Positions 12,632 through 21,400 of a stretch of DNA of 22,895 nt are shown here, one piece after another (position 1 is the stretch's first letter; each line of letters starts with the position of its first letter). The DNA is from DAOTUB01 sp034437455 (GTDB lineage: Bacteria > Chloroflexota > Anaerolineae > B4-G1): assembly GCA_034437455.1 (NCBI GenBank), contig DAOTUB010000346.1, forward strand, positions 1 to 22,895, read 5' to 3'. The position numbers and the translations under genes are program-made. Under the pieces are notes generated by a model. It saw only the letters and a list, made by a program, of their open reading frames with translations, did not search any database and was not told where the DNA came from.

Positions 12632-13981
12632 GTGAACAAGGCTGACATAGTTGTTGTAGGTGGGAGCGCCGCTGGTCTGACGGCTGCGATCACGGCGCGG
12701 CGCCACTACCCGGACAAGAGTATTCTCGTGGTGCGTCAGGAGAAACAGGTGTTGATACCGTGCGGTATCCCCTACATCTTTGGCACCGTCGAGACTCCCC
12801 AGAAGAATCTCATCGGCGACGGAGTACTCGAGAAGAACGACATCGATCTGTTGGTGGCTCAGGCCACGGACGTGGACCGGGAAAATAAGGTGGTACACAC
12901 GACCGCCGGGGACGCGGGCTACGAGCGGCTCGTCATCGCCACAGGATCGCGGCCCGCGATGCCGCCGATCCCAGGGTTTGACCTGGAGGGTGTCTATGCG
13001 GTCGTTAAGGACGTCGAGTATCTGAGCGACTTGCAGCGGCGGCTCGAAAACGTCAAGGACGTGGTCATCATCGGCGGCGGGTTCATCGGGATCGAGTTCG
13101 CCGACGAGATCAACAAGGCGGAGGGGAAGAACGTCACCATCGTCGAGATTCTTCCGCATTGCCTCGCCCTGGCGTACGACGAAGAGTTTTGCATCGAGAT
13201 GGAAAAAGTGGTCGAGTCTCGCGGGATCGCCATTCGCACCGCTTCCCGGGTGGAGCGAATCGGCGGCGACGGGAAGGTGGAAAAAGTAGTGCTCTCCAAT
13301 GGCGAAGAGATCGAGGCCGAAGCCGTCATCCTGGGCATCGGGGCCGTGGCGAACGTCGACCTGGCGAAAGAGGCCGGGTTGCGCATTGGGCTGACGGGCA
13401 GCATCGCGGTGGATCGGACGATGCAGACGTCCGATGAAAATATCTATGCCTGTGGAGACTGCGCTGAGAAAATCTCGTTCTTTGGCGGCCGGCCCTCGCC
13501 GCTCAAGCTGGCCTCTATCGCCACGCTGGAGGCGCGGATCGCCGGGGCGAACCTCTTTGGCATCCGGCGCGAGAACGTGGGAACGGTGGGCGTCTGGTCG
13601 ACGGCTGTGGGCAACCACGCGCTGGCCACCGCCGGGTTGACCGAGGCGATGGCGAAGGAGCGCGGCTACGACGCAGTCGCCGTGACGATCCAGGGGCCTA
13701 ACCGCCACCCCGGCATCATGCCCGGCGCGGCGATGACCAAGATCAAGCTGGTGTTCGAGCGGAACTCGGAAGTGCTCCTGGGTGGGCAGGTGATGGGCGA
13801 CGCCACGGCGGGCGAGATCATCAACGCCATCTCCGCCTGCGTGCAGAACCGCATGACGGCTGAGGACATTGCGATGTTCCAGACGGGCACCCATCCCGCG
13901 CTGACCGCCTCTCCCATCGCCTACCACATCGTGAACGCCGCCGAGATGGCCATCCAACAGATGCGTGAGCGAGGAGGCTAA
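12632..13981 (+). CDS. FAD-dependent CoA-disulfide reductase/NADH oxidase-type enzyme
   Basis: A 449-residue flavoprotein of the pyridine-nucleotide disulfide oxidoreductase family. FAD motif DIVVVGGSAAGLTAA at residues 5-19; single redox-active cysteine C44 in VLIPCGIPY, the position used by NADH oxidase, NADH peroxidase and CoA-disulfide reductase; NAD motif VVIIGGGFIGIEFADE; second FAD motif IYACGDCAE; then the C-terminal dimerisation domain. Likely reduces a disulfide, polysulfide, O2 or peroxide with NAD(P)H. No rhodanese domain is attached. The start is a GTG at 12632 with AAAAAAGGAG 8 bases upstream; an in-frame ATG at 12551 would add 27 unrelated residues across the hairpin region. 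The response regulator starts 2 bases after the stop. Confidence 0.9.
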   Translation: MNKADIVVVGGSAAGLTAAITARRHYPDKSILVVRQEKQVLIPCGIPYIFGTVETPQKNLIGDGVLEKNDIDLLVAQATDVDRENKVVHTTAGDAGYERLVIATGSRPAMPPIPGFDLEGVYAVVKDVEYLSDLQRRLENVKDVVIIGGGFIGIEFADEINKAEGKNVTIVEILPHCLALAYDEEFCIEMEKVVESRGIAIRTASRVERIGGDGKVEKVVLSNGEEIEAEAVILGIGAVANVDLAKEAGLRIGLTGSIAVDRTMQTSDENIYACGDCAEKISFFGGRPSPLKLASIATLEARIAGANLFGIRRENVGTVGVWSTAVGNHALATAGLTEAMAKERGYDAVAVTIQGPNRHPGIMPGAAMTKIKLVFERNSEVLLGGQVMGDATAGEIINAISACVQNRMTAEDIAMFQTGTHPALTASPIAYHIVNAAEMAIQQMRERGG

Positions 13982-13983
13982 TT

Positions 13984-14394
13984 ATGTCCAAGATACTCAT
14001 CATAGACGATGACCCTGATTTCATCCTGGCCGTGCAGATGGTGCTCGAAGCCCATGGTTTTGAGATGGAAGCGGCCACGACGCCCGAGGAAGGGATCGAA
14101 AAGGTCCTGAGCACGGAACCCGACCTGGTGGTTCTGGATGTCATGATGCCGACGGGGTACGAAGGATTTCAGGTCGCCCGTGAGATCCGGGAGGAACACA
14201 ATCTGAGGGATCTGCCTATCGTCATCCTCACCAACGTGCATAGCGCCAAAAAAGTGCCTTATCGCTTTGCCCCTGACGAGGATTACCTGCCGGTGGACGT
14301 CTTTCTGGATAAGCCGATCGAGCCGGACGCGCTGGCCGACACCGTCAAAGAGATGTTGGGCGAGCGCCGAGAGGAGCCGGAGCACCCGATTTAG
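13984..14394 (+). CDS. Stand-alone response regulator (receiver domain only)
   Basis: A 136-residue CheY-like receiver domain. Acidic pair D8/D9 (IIDDDPD), phospho-acceptor D52 in VVLDVMMP, T83 in VILTNVH, and K110 in FLDKPIEP. After K110 only a short tail (ERREEPEHPI) follows, so there is no output domain. A longer than usual insertion precedes the DKP motif (HSAKKVPYRFAPDEDYLPVD), a pattern I associate with single-domain regulators of anaerobes. It follows the FAD enzyme by 2 bases, implying joint expression; the phosphodonor could be the hybrid kinase at 18493-22446, though that is not adjacent. Confidence 0.9.
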   Translation: MSKILIIDDDPDFILAVQMVLEAHGFEMEAATTPEEGIEKVLSTEPDLVVLDVMMPTGYEGFQVAREIREEHNLRDLPIVILTNVHSAKKVPYRFAPDEDYLPVDVFLDKPIEPDALADTVKEMLGERREEPEHPI

Positions 14395-14409
14395 CGCGAG
14401 GTGGGGGAT

Positions 14410-14434
14410 GCCTGGCGCTCATTGAGCGCCAGGC
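14410..14434 (+). terminator. Perfect 11-bp stem-loop after response regulator
   Basis: GCCTGGCGCTC, loop ATT, GAGCGCCAGGC. It sits 15 bases after the response regulator stop and 27 bases before the radical SAM start. No T-tract follows (GTCCTCTG), so it is a terminator-like hairpin of uncertain strength. Confidence 0.55.
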
Positions 14435-14461
14435 GTCCTCTGAAGGGGGAATGAACAAACG

Positions 14462-15397
14462 ATGATCGCTTTCGGACCGGTCCCATCCAGGCGGTTGGGG
14501 CGCAGCCTGGGGATCAACAACATCCCGCCCAAGGTGTGCACCTATTCCTGTGTCTATTGCCAGTTGGGGCGCACCCTCAAGATGCGGGTCGAGCGTCGCG
14601 CGTTTTACGAGCCGCAGGAGCTGTTCGAGGCCGTCCGGGACAAGGTAGAAAAGACGAGGGACATCGGAGAGGCGATTGACTATCTCGCCTTTGTGCCCGA
14701 TGGGGAGCCTACGCTGGACGTCCATCTTGGCCGCGAGATCGAGTTGTTGAGGCCGCTGGGGATCAAAATCGCCGTGATCACCAACAGCTCCCTCCTCTGG
14801 CGCAAGGACGCGCGGGAGGATCTGCTGGGGGCGGATTGGGTCTCGCTGAAAGTGGATGCGGTGCGAGAGGATGTCTGGCGCAAAACGGATCGGCCCCACG
14901 GCGCGCTCCGGCTGACCGCGGTGCTCGATGGGGCGCTCGAGTTTGCCCAGGTCTTTGAGGGCGAGTTGGCGACGGAGACGATGCTGGTGGAGGGCATCAA
15001 CGATGGGGACGATTCTCTCCGAGAGGTCGCCCGCTTTCTGTCCCGCCTGGAACCTGCCAGGGCCTACCTCTCCATCCCCACCAGGCCGCCCGCCGAGGAG
15101 TGGGTGCAGGCGCCCGGTGAGGAGACGATCAACCGGGCCTATCAGATCCTTGCCGAGCAGACAAGTCCGGTGGAAACCCTGATCGGTTACGAGGGGAACG
15201 CATTCGCCTTTACGGGCGACGTCGAAAAGGACCTGTTGAGCATCACGGCGGTGCATCCCATGCGGGAGGACGCGGTGGACGAGTTTCTGGAGCGGGCCGG
15301 GGCTGCCTGGCCGGTCGTTCACGAGTTGGTCGAGCGGGACCAGCTCGTCAGGACGGAATACAAGGGGCAAACGTTTTACGTGAGAAAGCTGGGTTGA
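14462..15397 (+). CDS. Radical SAM protein, COG0731 (wyosine-synthase-like) family
   Basis: A 311-residue radical SAM enzyme. FGPVPSRRLGRSLGINNIPP (4-23) followed by C26-TYS-C30-VY-C33, which ligates the [4Fe-4S]-SAM cluster; LAFVPDGEPTLD is the GGE-like motif region and ITNSSLLW follows. These features match COG0731, named for archaeal tRNA wyosine synthase, but bacterial members have no proven wyosine role and act on unknown substrates. The C-terminal 80 residues (TAVHPMREDAVDEFLERAG...) form a small winged-helix-like domain seen in these proteins. It starts after a hairpin and is followed after 56 bases by the CDF-NifX gene. Confidence 0.88.
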   Translation: MIAFGPVPSRRLGRSLGINNIPPKVCTYSCVYCQLGRTLKMRVERRAFYEPQELFEAVRDKVEKTRDIGEAIDYLAFVPDGEPTLDVHLGREIELLRPLGIKIAVITNSSLLWRKDAREDLLGADWVSLKVDAVREDVWRKTDRPHGALRLTAVLDGALEFAQVFEGELATETMLVEGINDGDDSLREVARFLSRLEPARAYLSIPTRPPAEEWVQAPGEETINRAYQILAEQTSPVETLIGYEGNAFAFTGDVEKDLLSITAVHPMREDAVDEFLERAGAAWPVVHELVERDQLVRTEYKGQTFYVRKLG

Positions 15398-15453
15398 GTT
15401 GAGGCGCGTGAAGTTTTGTTCGGGATGTTCTTGGAAGATGGGGAAGGTGAACG

Positions 15454-16623
15454 ATGAAAGTCGAACGTTGGGGTTGGTACTCGATTGCCGTTAACGTCGT
15501 CCTGATCGTCATCAACGCGGGCATCGCCGCCGCCTCTGGCAGCCTGGCGGTGGAGGCGGAGATGGTCCACAACTTGGTGGATCTGCTGACGGCGATCGGG
15601 GTGTTGGTGGGGCTGAAACTTTCGACGCGCAAGTCGAAAGCCTTTCCCTATGGCCTGTACAAACTGGAGAACGTGATCACGGTGGTGTTGGCCGGGATGG
15701 TCTTTTTCACCGCCTACGAGATCTCGCGCGACGCGCTCTTTGCACCGGCGCGCCTGGCCACGGTAGACCCCTGGATGTTGGGCGGTGTGATAGTCGCGAC
15801 GATCATCCCCCTCGTGTTCAGCCACTTTGAGCTGCGCGCCGGGCAGGAGGCCAACTCGCCGGCCCTCATCGCCGACGCCAAAGAGTACCGCGCCCACGTC
15901 TTTACCACCGGCACGGTCTTTGCCGCGCTGCTGGCCCAGTGGTTCGAGCTTCCGCTGGATCGCGTCGCCGCGCTGATCATCGTCGTCGCCATCGTCAAGA
16001 CCGGCTGGGACCTGCTGGTAGATGGAATGCGCGTGCTGCTGGACGCCTCGCTGGACGCCGAGACGCTCTTGCAGATCCGCGAGATCATCCTGGCCGAGCC
16101 GGCGGTGGCGGAGCTTAAGTGGGTCACCGGGCGCAACGCCGGTCGTTTCCGCTTCGTGGAGACCGAGGTGGCCCTGCGCGTCCGCGATTTGGAGAAAGCA
16201 GGGGCGATCACGCAGCATATCGAGACGCAGATCCGCCAGGCCGTGCCCCACGTCGAGCGGGTGCTGATCCACGCCGAGCCGATGGAGCGCACGCATCTGC
16301 GCTACGCCGTTCCGCTGGCCGATCCCGACGGGGCCGTCAGCGAGCATTTCGGTGAAGCCCCGTACTTTGCCCTGGTCAGGGTGCGGCTGGCCGACGGAGC
16401 CGTCGAAGAGCAGCAGATCGTCTCGAATCCGTACCAGGATGTGGAGAAAGCCAAGGGCATCCAGGTGGCCGAGTGGCTGGTGGCGCAGAAGGTGGACGTG
16501 ATGTTGCTGAAGGAAAGCCTGCGCGGCAAGGGGCCGGTCTATGTCTTTGGCGACGCCGGGGTAGAGATGCAAGAGACCGAGTCGACGACGTTATCGGCGG
16601 TGATGGCCGAGATCGCTGGCTAA
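15454..16623 (+). CDS. Cation diffusion facilitator fused to NifX/NifB-type cofactor-binding domain
   Basis: A 389-residue fusion. Residues 1-200 form the six-helix CDF transporter; 205-278 the cytoplasmic ferredoxin-like CDF domain; 281-389 a dinitrogenase iron-molybdenum cofactor-type domain with the SEHFGEAPYFALV signature (296-308). The CDF transport site is unusual: the TM2 DxxxD is H39-x3-D43, and the TM5 HxxxD is E144-x3-H148, so the four ligands read H, D, E, H. That suggests a metal other than typical Zn/Fe or an altered specificity. The NifX-like domain family includes NifX, NafY and the orange protein, all of which bind metal-sulfur clusters. GGGGAAGG lies before the ATG. Fusion points to export coupled to cofactor sensing or delivery. 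Confidence 0.9.
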   Translation: MKVERWGWYSIAVNVVLIVINAGIAAASGSLAVEAEMVHNLVDLLTAIGVLVGLKLSTRKSKAFPYGLYKLENVITVVLAGMVFFTAYEISRDALFAPARLATVDPWMLGGVIVATIIPLVFSHFELRAGQEANSPALIADAKEYRAHVFTTGTVFAALLAQWFELPLDRVAALIIVVAIVKTGWDLLVDGMRVLLDASLDAETLLQIREIILAEPAVAELKWVTGRNAGRFRFVETEVALRVRDLEKAGAITQHIETQIRQAVPHVERVLIHAEPMERTHLRYAVPLADPDGAVSEHFGEAPYFALVRVRLADGAVEEQQIVSNPYQDVEKAKGIQVAEWLVAQKVDVMLLKESLRGKGPVYVFGDAGVEMQETESTTLSAVMAEIAG

Positions 16624-16644
16624 CAGACCGTAGTAACGACTTGA

Positions 16645-16765
16645 CAGCAATTCCCGTTTTGTAGCCGCGCTTTCCATAGCGCGTGCATTTTGCCACATGA
16701 AACATCCTTCGCGATATAGAAATCGCGGCTACAACTCTCGTTTTTTCCCATAACGGGAATTGCTG
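16645..16765 (+). mobile_element. MITE-like insertion (121 bp) with 14-bp inverted ends
   Basis: Perfect terminal inverted repeats CAGCAATTCCCGTT (16645-16658) and AACGGGAATTGCTG (16752-16765). Flanking 9-base copies ACGACTTGA (16636-16644) and ACGACTTTA (16766-16774) agree at 8 of 9 positions and look like a target duplication. It has no coding capacity, so it would need a transposase in trans. Its core holds a complete REP pair (16661-16732). Confidence 0.65.
16661..16732 (+). repeat. REP pair (REPIN-like) inside the MITE
   Basis: Unit 1: GTAGC + stem CGCGCT / loop TTCCAT / stem AGCGCG (16661-16683). Unit 2, inverted: CGCGAT / ATAGAA / ATCGCG + GCTAC (16710-16732). The two face each other across 26 bases. 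The 22 bases 16662-16683 recur exactly, inverted, at 22874-22895. Confidence 0.75.
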
Positions 16766-16816
16766 ACGACTTTAGTCGTTTTGATTGACCGCGACTAAAG
16801 TCGCAACTACGAGTTT

Positions 16817-16837
16817 GCTCAAAGTCGTCGCCACTAC
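16817..16837 (-). repeat. Degenerate GTAG-REP unit
   Basis: On the minus strand: GTAGTGGCGACGACTTTGAGC, related to GTAGTTGCGACTTTAGTCGC at 16791-16810 in the same orientation, six bases apart. It lies immediately past the 3' end of the EamA gene. Confidence 0.45.
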
Positions 16838-16847
16838 GAACCTGCTG

Positions 16848-17765
16848 CTATTCCTCTTCCCACTCCAGGGGGACGTTTCCCTCTGCCAGACGCATGCCCC
16901 GGTCGCGGCTCATCAGTATCAGGCTGATCGCCAACAGCACGCCTCCCAACCATTGCCCAGGCGTCAATCGCTCGCCCAGCAGCAAGAAAGCCAGCAGCAA
17001 GCTGACCAGCAGTTCCAGCAGACTGACCAACGAGGTCTCGACGCCCCCCAGTCGCTGCAAGCCGCTGAACATGGCCAGTCGAGAAAGTGCGGTCGTCAGT
17101 CCCAGCGCTGCGATGACGTACCAACCATTGATCGGGAGCATCTCGATCGGTCGTGCCTGCAACGCTCGCGCCAGGCCGACCACGCATGCCATGGTGGTCA
17201 CGATGTAGAGCGCCGCCGTGCGCGCCGGGACATCGGCCAGCACCCATTGTCCCAGCACGATGTGCCAGCCATACGTCGCCGCCGAGGCGATCATCAGCGT
17301 CACTCCCAGCCAGTCCAGTTCTCCGGGGCCTGCTCGCGCCAGAAGGTAGACGCCTACCATCGAAAGCGCCAGTCGCACCAACGTGAGGATCGTCAGCGGC
17401 TGCCCGGAAGCGAAGAGAAAGAGCACTACCCACATCGGGTAGAGGGTGTTGAGCAGCGCGGCACGAGAGGCGTCGAGGCGCGAGAGACTCGTGTAATAGA
17501 GCAGCGAGCCGAACCCGTTGAACGCGCCGACACTGATGCAGCCGATCAGCCCCCGCCACGAGACGGCGATGTCCTGACGCCAGAATATCACAAACACCGC
17601 CCAGAGGAACAGCGCGGCGATCACTGTGCGCACAGAAACCACGGTGAACGGCGTGGCTCCGACGGCATACGCCATTTTGCCCAGGATAGGCGCCCAGCTC
17701 AACAAGAAACTGGCCGTCACTGTGCTCAGAACGCCCCAGCGCTGCTCGTGGCTCAACCGCATCAT
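16848..17765 (-). CDS. EamA/DMT-family transporter
   Basis: A 305-residue membrane protein with ten hydrophobic helices in two EamA repeats (about 12-133 and 150-285). Typical features are SVRTVIAALFLWAVF in the first half and ETSLVSLLELLVSLLLAFLLLGERLTPGQWLGGVLLAISLIL at the end of the second, the latter a strong EamA signature with the GE motif. Family members export or import metabolites and amino acids; the substrate is unknown. On its strand AAGGAGG lies 8 bases before the start; two ATG codons in tandem are possible starts. It is divergent from the following gene, with only 65 bases between the two start codons, and it is convergent with the CDF-NifX gene. Confidence 0.9.
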   Translation of the reverse strand: MMRLSHEQRWGVLSTVTASFLLSWAPILGKMAYAVGATPFTVVSVRTVIAALFLWAVFVIFWRQDIAVSWRGLIGCISVGAFNGFGSLLYYTSLSRLDASRAALLNTLYPMWVVLFLFASGQPLTILTLVRLALSMVGVYLLARAGPGELDWLGVTLMIASAATYGWHIVLGQWVLADVPARTAALYIVTTMACVVGLARALQARPIEMLPINGWYVIAALGLTTALSRLAMFSGLQRLGGVETSLVSLLELLVSLLLAFLLLGERLTPGQWLGGVLLAISLILMSRDRGMRLAEGNVPLEWEEE

Positions 17766-17783
17766 ATTATCTTGCCTCCTTGA

Positions 17784-17809
17784 TCATTGTTCATTTGTCA
17801 TTGTTCATT
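17784..17809 (+). repeat. 12-bp direct repeat in divergent promoter region
   Basis: TCATTGTTCATT occurs at 17784-17795 and again at 17798-17809, separated by TG. It lies between the EamA ribosome binding site and the promoter of the plus-strand gene and could be a regulator-binding pair or simple-sequence repeat. Confidence 0.5.
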
Positions 17810-17823
17810 GATTGTGTTACACT
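17795..17823 (+). promoter_or_regulatory. Promoter placing the start site at the ATG (leaderless mRNA)
   Basis: TTGTCA (17795-17800), exact 17-base spacer, TACACT (17818-17823). The expected first transcribed base is about 17829-17831, coinciding with the ATG at 17831, which has no ribosome binding site. Confidence 0.5.
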
Positions 17824-17830
17824 CCTGTCA

Positions 17831-18352
17831 ATGACACCGAGACAGAAACGCATCCTCGCCGCCCTGGCGATCCTCGACGTGACGGTCATCCTGGCGATGG
17901 TCGTGCTCGCGGCACGTCTTTTCAGTACGCCGTTGCCCCTGGCGCCTACCGATCTCCCCGAGACACTTTCCCCGGAGCTTTGCCAGTGGAAGGCCACACA
18001 ACTCCTGGCCCAAGCGGAATTGGGCGGCATCGTCACGCTGTCGCCGGGCGAGTCGCTTCGATTCGAGATTGTGTATCCACTCGCTCCAGGCCAGGTGGCC
18101 GATCAAGCCGCCCAACAGGTGTGGACTACCTTCGACGTCGCGCTGGCCCTGGAGAAAGAGCCATGTAGCCTCTTCTCACAGGTTGAGGTCGCTATCCGAG
18201 CTATCCGGCCCAATGCGCACGTCCAGGACAATGTACATATCAACGCCAGTGTGAGCGCGGTGGACCTCAGGGCCTTTGGCGCCGGTGAGCTCGGCGAGGA
18301 CGAGTTCATCGAGCACGTGTTCTACGAGGCCATCTCGATCCATGCAAAATGA
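17831..18352 (+). CDS. Membrane-anchored protein of unknown function
   Basis: A 173-residue protein with basic start (MTPRQKR), one membrane segment at about residues 8-30, and a soluble domain outside the membrane (about 35-173). No recognised family. The soluble part has two cysteines (in ELCQWKA and EPCSLF), which could form a disulfide, and a mixed alpha/beta pattern ending FIEHVFYEAISIHAK. The frame is open from 17780, but the ATG at 17831 gives a normal N-in anchor and matches a promoter whose start point falls on it, so a leaderless message is likely. It converges on the kinase gene, with 140 bases between stops that contain no clear terminator. Confidence 0.7.
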   Translation: MTPRQKRILAALAILDVTVILAMVVLAARLFSTPLPLAPTDLPETLSPELCQWKATQLLAQAELGGIVTLSPGESLRFEIVYPLAPGQVADQAAQQVWTTFDVALALEKEPCSLFSQVEVAIRAIRPNAHVQDNVHINASVSAVDLRAFGAGELGEDEFIEHVFYEAISIHAK

Positions 18353-18492
18353 GCCAGGGGCAATTGTAGCCTGTAGATGGATAAAAGTCAATATTGGCGA
18401 GCGCGACGCACCTTGATCGCAACTGCACAATGCGGGGCCTTTGCCGACGTCGCAGGGGTACGGATGGAGTAGCGGTGCTCGGCGGCGGTTTC

Positions 18493-21400
18493 TCAATCTG
18501 TATCCAGGACGCGACGGACCACCTCCGCCAGGATGTTTATATCAAAGGGTTTGTAGATAATATCCAGGATGCCCTCTTTTTCCAAATCCTTTTGCTCTTC
18601 GGTCAGCAAGTGGCCGGTGATCGCCAGTGTCTTAAGCCCAGGTTCTTGTTTCTTCAGTTCCCGCACCAACTCTTTACCTCCCATCTCTGGCATCACCACG
18701 TCCGTGAGCAACAAGTCTATTCTCTCGGCTGTCTGGTAGACCCTCAAGGCCATCCGTCCGTTGGACGCCGTCAGTACCCGATAACCCAGCGACTCGAGAA
18801 ACTCTTGGCCTGCTTCTCGTATACTGTCGTTATCCTCCACGAGCAGGATACTCTCTCCCTTTCCTGCCGGAGGAGATGGAGCTTTTTTCTTCTTTAGAGC
18901 CTCGACCTCCTCCACCTCGTGGGCCGGCAGGTAGACTCGGAAGGTCGTCCCTTTACCCACTTCTGTCTCGACATCGATGAATCCTTCATGTTGGGCCACG
19001 ATCCCATACACCTGGGCCAATCCCAATCCCGCTCCACGCCCCCGTGGCTTGGTGGTAAAGAAGGGTTCAAAGATGTGAGGCCGCACATCGGGCGGGATCC
19101 CAATGCCCGTGTCCGAAACGGACAGGCAAACCCACTTACCGGGAATCATCTCCCTCACTGGCGGTTTTTCGTCAGGGCCTACGTCCATTCTCGAAAGCCC
19201 GATGACCAGTTTTCCTCCCTCCGGCATGGCATCTCGTGCGTTGATCACCAGGTTCATCAGCACCTGTTGGATTCGAGTGGGATCGGCGTTCACTCGAAGC
19301 GGGGCGGCTGTAGGCGGAGCGGCGGTAAGCGGAGCGGCGTACTCCTCCACCTCCACTTCTAACAGCGGGGAAATGCTCTCCGGAATCGTGCGCTGCAAGA
19401 CGCGGAAGGCCTCTTTGATGAAGGGCTGGAGATCCACGGGGTGAGTTTCGATCGGGGAGCGGCGGCTAAAGTCCAGAATCTGCTGTACCAGGTCCGTCGC
19501 CTGTCGTGACTCACTGACGATGGTCTTGAGAGAGTTTGCCAGGTCCGGGGATAGATCGGGCTTCTTCAAGGCCATCTGCGCGTAGAGCATGATGGTGGTC
19601 AACAGGTTATTGAAATCGTGAGCGATGCCCCCGGCCAACTGCCCGACGGCGGCCAGTCGCTCGTGCCGCCGCAGCGCTTTCTCCGTCTGCTTGCGCTCGG
19701 TGATGTCGGTGTAGACGGCGATCGTCCCGTTTACTTGATCCCCTAAAACGATCGGGGACCCGGAAACCATCACGTCCACCGGCGAGCCATCCTTCCGATA
19801 ACGGACGGCCTCGGTAGGAGGGGTGCCCTTTCCACTCATGGCCTGTTGAGTGAGGTCAATCGCCTCTTTAATGACGTCTTTGTCGGTCCCAGTGATGAGT
19901 GCGTCAATGTTTTGTCCGACGACTTCTTCCTGGGTATACCCAAATAGCCTCTCCGCCCCCGGATTCCACTCGAGGATATTATGATGAGTGTCCATTGTGA
20001 CGATGGCGTAGGGCGCGTTGGCCAATATGCTCTCCAGGTACGACCGGCGCTCTTCGATCTCGCGCTCCAACCTTCTGTGCTCGGCGATGTCCGTGGCGAT
20101 GTGGATCACCTTCTCGGGGCGACCCTCCTCGTCGATCACTGGCGTGCAGGAAACCAGGAACAGCCCTTTCAGCGTCTCCATCTCCATCTCGACTGTCTCG
20201 GACTGACCGGACGCGAGCGCCGTCTCCATTGGACAGCACGCGGGAGGTCGGTCGGTTCCGGCTTTGTGGAATATCTCGTAGCATTTCCTGCCCACAAGCT
20301 CGTCCTCCGACTTGCCCGTGGCGCCCACTGCGGCGCGGTTGGCGGCCATGATGTGGTGGTGTGGGTCGAGGATCAACGCTGGCTGGCCGATCGCCTGGAA
20401 TATCTCCTCCCATTCTCGCCGCGCGCGACGCAGATCTTCCTCCGCCCGCTTGCGCTCGGTGATGTCCATAAACGAACCCATCATGCAGATAGGTCTGCCG
20501 GTCTCTTCAGTGACCATGCTCGCAGAAAGAAGCACATCGAACAACGAGCCATCTTTTCTCTTGGCCACGAGTTCACCACTCCAGCTGTCTCCATTACGCA
20601 ATGCTTCGATTACTTCTCCGGCTTGCTCTTCCATCTGCCAGAATTCTGCGGCGGGTTTTCCCAGTACCTCGCTTTCGTCCTCATACCCCCACATTCCAAG
20701 AAATGCAGGATTTACGTAGGTCAGATTTCCTGCGAATTCAGCGATGGCCATAGCAGTAATGGATGACGCAATCGCATTTTCCTTTATTCTCAGGTCCTCC
20801 TCCATCTGCATCCGCCTGGTAATGTCGCGGCTGACGCCGATGAGGACCTGCTGAGCATTCCAGCGACCCCGCGTGACCTTGGTCTCGACCGGTATCCGAG
20901 TCCCGTCTTTGGCCATCAAAGGAATGGAGCTCCACTCGGTCTTGCCCGCTACGATGTCGGCGACGGCGGCTTGCGCCTCCTCACGTCGGTCGGGTGGATG
21001 CACGCTGAGCACGTGTTTGCCCAGCAATTCCTCCTCAGAGTAGCCCAATCGCTCCAGGACCAGCGGGTTGACGCGCAGCATGCGCCCTTCCAGATCGAGC
21101 ACGAACAGGAAATCTTCGAGGGAATCGAACAGGGTCTGCAATTTGGCCCGACTCGCCCGCAACGCCTGCTCCACCCTGGCGTTGATGATGGCGCTTCCGA
21201 TCTGAGAGGCTATGGTTTCGAGCGCATCGCGGGCAAAGTCGGGTACCTCGTCCAAAGTATAAGAGGCGATGTTGAGGCAGGCGACAATCTGATCCTCGTA
21301 GCGGATGGGAATGACGGCGATGGCGCGTAGACGCTCACGGCGATTCACGTCGTTTAATGGAACCCCCAGGTCTTGGTAGCGGGTATAGACCGGCTCGCCC

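Larger units (their letters stand above)
16630..16810 (+). repeat. GTAG-type REP pair interrupted by an insertion
   Basis: Removing 16645-16765 together with one copy of the flanking repeat restores a symmetric element: GTAGTA + ACGACTTTAGTCGT (left), a short spacer TTTGATTGACC, then GCGACTAAAGTCGC + AACTAC (right, complement of GTAGTT + GCGACTTTAGTCGC). Each half is a GTAG tetranucleotide followed by a hairpin, arranged tail to tail like a REPIN. A further degenerate unit lies at 16817-16837. Confidence 0.7.

Noticed and set aside
12602..13957. Long minus-strand open frame (451 codons) opposite the FAD enzyme gene
   Set aside because: It is antisense to a clearly recognised flavoenzyme, has no family-like motif, and its His/Asp/Arg-rich product is typical of antisense frames in GC-rich genes.
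15376..16572. 398-codon minus-strand frame opposite the CDF-NifX gene
   Set aside because: No domain recognised; His/Gln/Arg-rich antisense product.
16630..16837. CRISPR-like repeat array
   Set aside because: Repeats are palindromic, unequal in length and nested, without regular spacers; no cas gene is present.
16785..17783. Plus-strand frame of 332 codons across the EamA gene
   Set aside because: Gln/His/Arg-rich shadow; the minus strand encodes a ten-helix transporter with its own ribosome binding site.
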